In this document: one piece after another, positions 61,704 through 64,000 of the stretch | Layout of the letters: each line of letters starts with the position of its first letter | Numbering within the stretch: the stretch's first letter is position 1 | NCBI RefSeq assembly: GCF_013416325.1 | Contig: NZ_JACCGK010000014.1 | Coordinates: 62,001 to 126,000 of the forward strand | Direction: 5' to 3' | Origin: Vreelandella sedimenti | Lineage (GTDB): Bacteria > Pseudomonadota > Gammaproteobacteria > Pseudomonadales > Halomonadaceae | Length of the DNA stretch: 64,000 nt | Position numbers and translations under genes: made by a program | Notes under the pieces: model-generated | The model's input: only the letters and a program-made list of their open reading frames with translations | Database searches by the model: none | Told to the model about the DNA's origin: nothing

Positions 61704-62594
61704 ATGCGTCTTCTGTTCACCGGCGGCAGTGGCAAAGCTGGTCGCCATGCGACCGCTTATCTTCGTGATCAAGGCCACCGAGTCACCAATTTGGACTGGG
61801 TGGCGTCTGATGTGCCCGGTATTACTACCCTGAAAACCGATCTGACCGATGCAGGGCAAGTGTTTAATGCTTGCCAAGCCTACGCTGGGTTCGATGAGCT
61901 TGAACCCGGCACCGGCGTGCCGCGTTATGATGCGATTGTCCACTTCGCGGCCATACCAGCCATTCTGCATCGGCCGGACAACGAGACCTACCGCATCAAT
62001 GCGCTAAGTACCTACAACGTTCTTGATGCCGCCACCAAGCTAGGCATCCCCAAGGTCATCTTCGCCTCTAGCGAGACCACCTACGGTGTCTGCTTCGCTG
62101 ATGGCGAGCAAAAACCTGACTACTTGCCCGTCGATGAAGAGCACCCCACCGTGCCTCAAGACAGCTACGCCATGAGCAAGGTGGTAAACGAAGTAACGGC
62201 ACGCTCCTTCCAGGCGCGCTCGGGCATCGACATCTACGGCCTACGCATCAACAACGTTATCGAGCCCCACGAATACCGCCAGAATTTCCCAGCCTACATG
62301 GATGATCCCGCCCTGCGTCGCCGCAATATATTCGCCTACATCGACGCCCGCGACCTGGGCCAGATGGTCGATTGCTGCCTAAAAACGGATGGCCTGGGCT
62401 ATCAGGTGTTTAACGTGGCTAATAACGAGCTATCAGTGGGCCTGACCAACGCCCATGTGATAGAGCGCTTCTACTCCGGCGTACCCATCAAGCGCGAAAT
62501 GGGTGAATTCGAAACCTTCTACTGCATCGAAAAGGCCCGTCGTCTGGTCGGCTTTGAACCACGCCACTCCTGGCGGGAAGAGCTGGAGCAGTAA
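61704..62594 (+). CDS. NAD-dependent epimerase/dehydratase (extended SDR)
   Basis: A 296-residue Rossmann-fold enzyme: nucleotide motif FTGGSGKAGRH near 5-15, VHFAAIPAIL near 81, catalytic Ser/Tyr/Lys as ASSETTYG and DSYAMSKVVNE near 152. It probably acts on a nucleotide sugar or sugar acid; uronate dehydrogenase-like members are one option. It starts after GGTGGAG. It stands between two ABC transporters with no evident functional link. Confidence 0.83.
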   Translation: MRLLFTGGSGKAGRHATAYLRDQGHRVTNLDWVASDVPGITTLKTDLTDAGQVFNACQAYAGFDELEPGTGVPRYDAIVHFAAIPAILHRPDNETYRINALSTYNVLDAATKLGIPKVIFASSETTYGVCFADGEQKPDYLPVDEEHPTVPQDSYAMSKVVNEVTARSFQARSGIDIYGLRINNVIEPHEYRQNFPAYMDDPALRRRNIFAYIDARDLGQMVDCCLKTDGLGYQVFNVANNELSVGLTNAHVIERFYSGVPIKREMGEFETFYCIEKARRLVGFEPRHSWREELEQ

Positions 62595-62597
62595 GTA

Positions 62598-63368
62598 TCA
62601 CCCCTTTATCGGCACAAACACCGGTGCGCCATCCACCTCTACCACCGCTAGCTTTTGGCGGTAGAGATCTTCCAGCGCGCTGGGCATCAGCATGTTATCC
62701 CGCGAGCCCCAGCACGCCTCGCCATTGGGATAAAGCAACAGCACATGGTCGCACCAGCGGGCAGCAAGGTTTAGGTCGTGTAAGCACATGATGACCGCCT
62801 GGCCTTGTTTGGCCTGTTTTGCCATTAGCGCCATCACAGCACTCTGGTGGTGAAGATCCAGATGATTGGTGGGTTCGTCGGCCAGCCACACATTGGGTGC
62901 TTGAGTCAGCACCGTGGCAATCGCCACACGCTGGCGCTCGCCACCGGAAAGTGTGCTTACCAGACGATCACGCAGGTGTGCAACATCCAGGTCCTCAAGG
63001 GCAGCTTCCGCGCGGGCGTAGTCTTCAGCTCCCTCCATCTGCCAAGGCGATAGATAAGGGTGGCGGCCAATCAGCGCGGTTTCCAACACGGTTGCTGGAA
63101 ACCCATCCTGGCGATCTTGAAACACTAATCCCAAACGCTGAGCAACATGGCGGCGGCGTAGCTGGCCAAGCGCCGAATCGTTGAGCTGGACACTGCCTGA
63201 ACGTGGCGCTTGCAGGCCAGCTAAGGTGTGTAAAAGCGTCGTTTTTCCCGCACCGTTAGGCCCTAACACACCCCACACCTGCCCTGGTTCGATGGTGATA
63301 TTAAGCGGCGTACCGCCTTCGCGGCCAGGCACATCGATGATGAGATCACGGGTAGCCAGTACGCTCAT
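62598..63368 (-). CDS. FecE/BtuD-type ABC ATPase (second transporter)
   Basis: A 256-residue ATPase: Walker A GPNGAGKTTLLHTLAG near 36, signature LSGGERQRVAIATVL near 140, Walker B VWLADEPTNHLDL near 161, switch histidine IMCLHDLNLAARWC. The ATG (63366-63368) overlaps the stop of the upstream permease. It is clearly divergent from the ATPase at 60.1 kb. Near the cob genes it is a good candidate for a corrinoid importer, but this is inference. Confidence 0.92.
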   Translation of the reverse strand: MSVLATRDLIIDVPGREGGTPLNITIEPGQVWGVLGPNGAGKTTLLHTLAGLQAPRSGSVQLNDSALGQLRRRHVAQRLGLVFQDRQDGFPATVLETALIGRHPYLSPWQMEGAEDYARAEAALEDLDVAHLRDRLVSTLSGGERQRVAIATVLTQAPNVWLADEPTNHLDLHHQSAVMALMAKQAKQGQAVIMCLHDLNLAARWCDHVLLLYPNGEACWGSRDNMLMPSALEDLYRQKLAVVEVDGAPVFVPIKG

Positions 63369-64000
63369 CAGCGGCTCCGGTAAAGCAGAAACAGGAAGGT
63401 CGGCACACCCAATAGCGCGGTGATTACCCCTACGGGCAACTGCTCCGGGGCGATCATCGTGCGCGCTAGGGTATCGGCCAGCACCAACAGCGTGCCACCC
63501 GCCAATGCGCAGGCGGGCAGTATCAGCCGCTGATCATTGCCCAGCAGCAAACGCAGCATGTGGGGTACCACTAGACCGACAAAACCAATGCTGCCTGCGG
63601 TAGTAACGGCAGCAGCAGTCAGCAGGCTGGCGGCAATATAGATACACCACTCCAGCGGCCTAACCGCAACGCCCAGCGCGGCGGCTTGCTGCGGGCCACG
63701 GGCCAGCACATTCAGGCTACGCCCGAGCGGAATCAGCACCACGCAGGTGGCCAGTAACAGCAGTAGCGGCGGCCAAGGCGTGCGCGCATAGGAGAGATCG
63801 CCCATGAGCCAGTAAAGCATCCCCGGCAGACGTTCGGCGGGGCTCAACGCCAGTATTAGTGTAATTACTGCCCCCCACCCCGCCGCGACCACCACACCGG
63901 TGAGCAGCAACCTCGAAGGCGTCCAGCCGCCGCTACCGTGGGCCAAACCAAAGACTAAAAACGTTGAGAGCAGTGCGCCGCCAAATGCCGAGCCTGAAAT
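63368..64000 (-). CDS. FecCD/BtuC-type ABC permease, partial at the window edge
   Basis: The C-terminal part of a permease, open through the right window edge. In-frame residues before the apparent start (SGSAFGGALLSTFLVFGLAHG) match the family, so the true start lies beyond 64000. GSIGFVGLVVPHMLRLLLG and LADTLARTMIAPEQLPVGVITALLGVPTFLFLL are the usual conserved blocks. It pairs with the ATPase at 62598-63368. Confidence 0.9.
   Translation of the reverse strand: MSGSAFGGALLSTFLVFGLAHGSGGWTPSRLLLTGVVVAAGWGAVITLILALSPAERLPGMLYWLMGDLSYARTPWPPLLLLLATCVVLIPLGRSLNVLARGPQQAAALGVAVRPLEWCIYIAASLLTAAAVTTAGSIGFVGLVVPHMLRLLLGNDQRLILPACALAGGTLLVLADTLARTMIAPEQLPVGVITALLGVPTFLFLLYRSR

Noticed and set aside
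1..64000. CRISPR array, tRNA or rRNA genes, prophage
   Set aside because: No regularly spaced repeats, cloverleaf genes with conserved arms, rRNA sequence or phage structural genes were seen; the cruciform repeats are not tRNAs.

Overview
The window looks like chromosomal DNA of a Halomonas-type gammaproteobacterium. GC is fairly high (estimated by eye at 55-58 percent). The protein families, dispersed palindromic repeats and gene-dense layout are those of a marine or halophilic heterotroph. The assignment rests on recognition of families and was not verified by a search. No rRNA, tRNA, CRISPR array or complete mobile element was seen.

Layout. (1) 1-5.3 kb: butanediol dehydrogenase and a flavoprotein monooxygenase form a leftward operon behind a near-consensus sigma-54 promoter, with an AcoR-type activator divergent from it. 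(2) 5.4-10.9 kb: a 100-bp cruciform repeat, a MoxR/VWA pair, cytochrome b561, an unknown protein, a RidA-family protein and cobQ. (3) 11-16.8 kb: a LacI-type regulator behind a perfect 18-bp palindrome leads an operon for an ABC importer and a metallophosphodiesterase. (4) 16.8-37.8 kb: a mixed region with an Ada-like repair protein, glutaminase, LysE exporters (one frameshifted), AraC regulators, DUF1206, VTT/DedA-type membrane protein, slipin/NfeD, DUF4019, a methyltransferase, isochorismatase/GlxA, AraC/CMD, two GFA proteins, CYTH, MarR, DUF1456, GNAT, a MITE-like element, soxR with a SoxR box driving a VOC gene, and rhlE. (5) 37.9-41 kb: a Rho paralogue without an RNA-binding domain, a decayed IS1182-type transposase and two AT-rich genes separated by an integron attC-like site. 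(6) 41-57.7 kb: most of the aerobic cobalamin (corrin ring) pathway, cobF-M-E-L, cobK (opposite strand), cobJ-I-H, cobG-N-W-B-O and a fused ChlI/ChlD-type chelatase gene. (7) 57.9-64 kb: a FecB/BtuF-type ABC transporter behind a Zur-box-like palindrome, a Yip1-family protein, an NAD-dependent epimerase and a second FecCD-type transporter cut by the window edge.

How the parts work together. CobI, G, J, M, F, K, L and H build hydrogenobyrinic acid, CobB amidates it, CobN with the ChlI/D-like AAA-VWA protein inserts cobalt, CobO adenosylates and CobQ amidates further. The nucleotide-loop and aminopropanol genes (cobD, cobC, cobP/U, cobV/S, cobT) and cobA are not in the window. The flanking ABC transporters probably carry metal chelates or corrinoids. 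The most unusual structures are the cruciform repeats with compensatory arm changes, the truncated Rho, the attC-bounded cassettes, and regulatory sites readable directly from sequence (sigma-54/UAS, LacI operator, SoxR box, Zur-like box).
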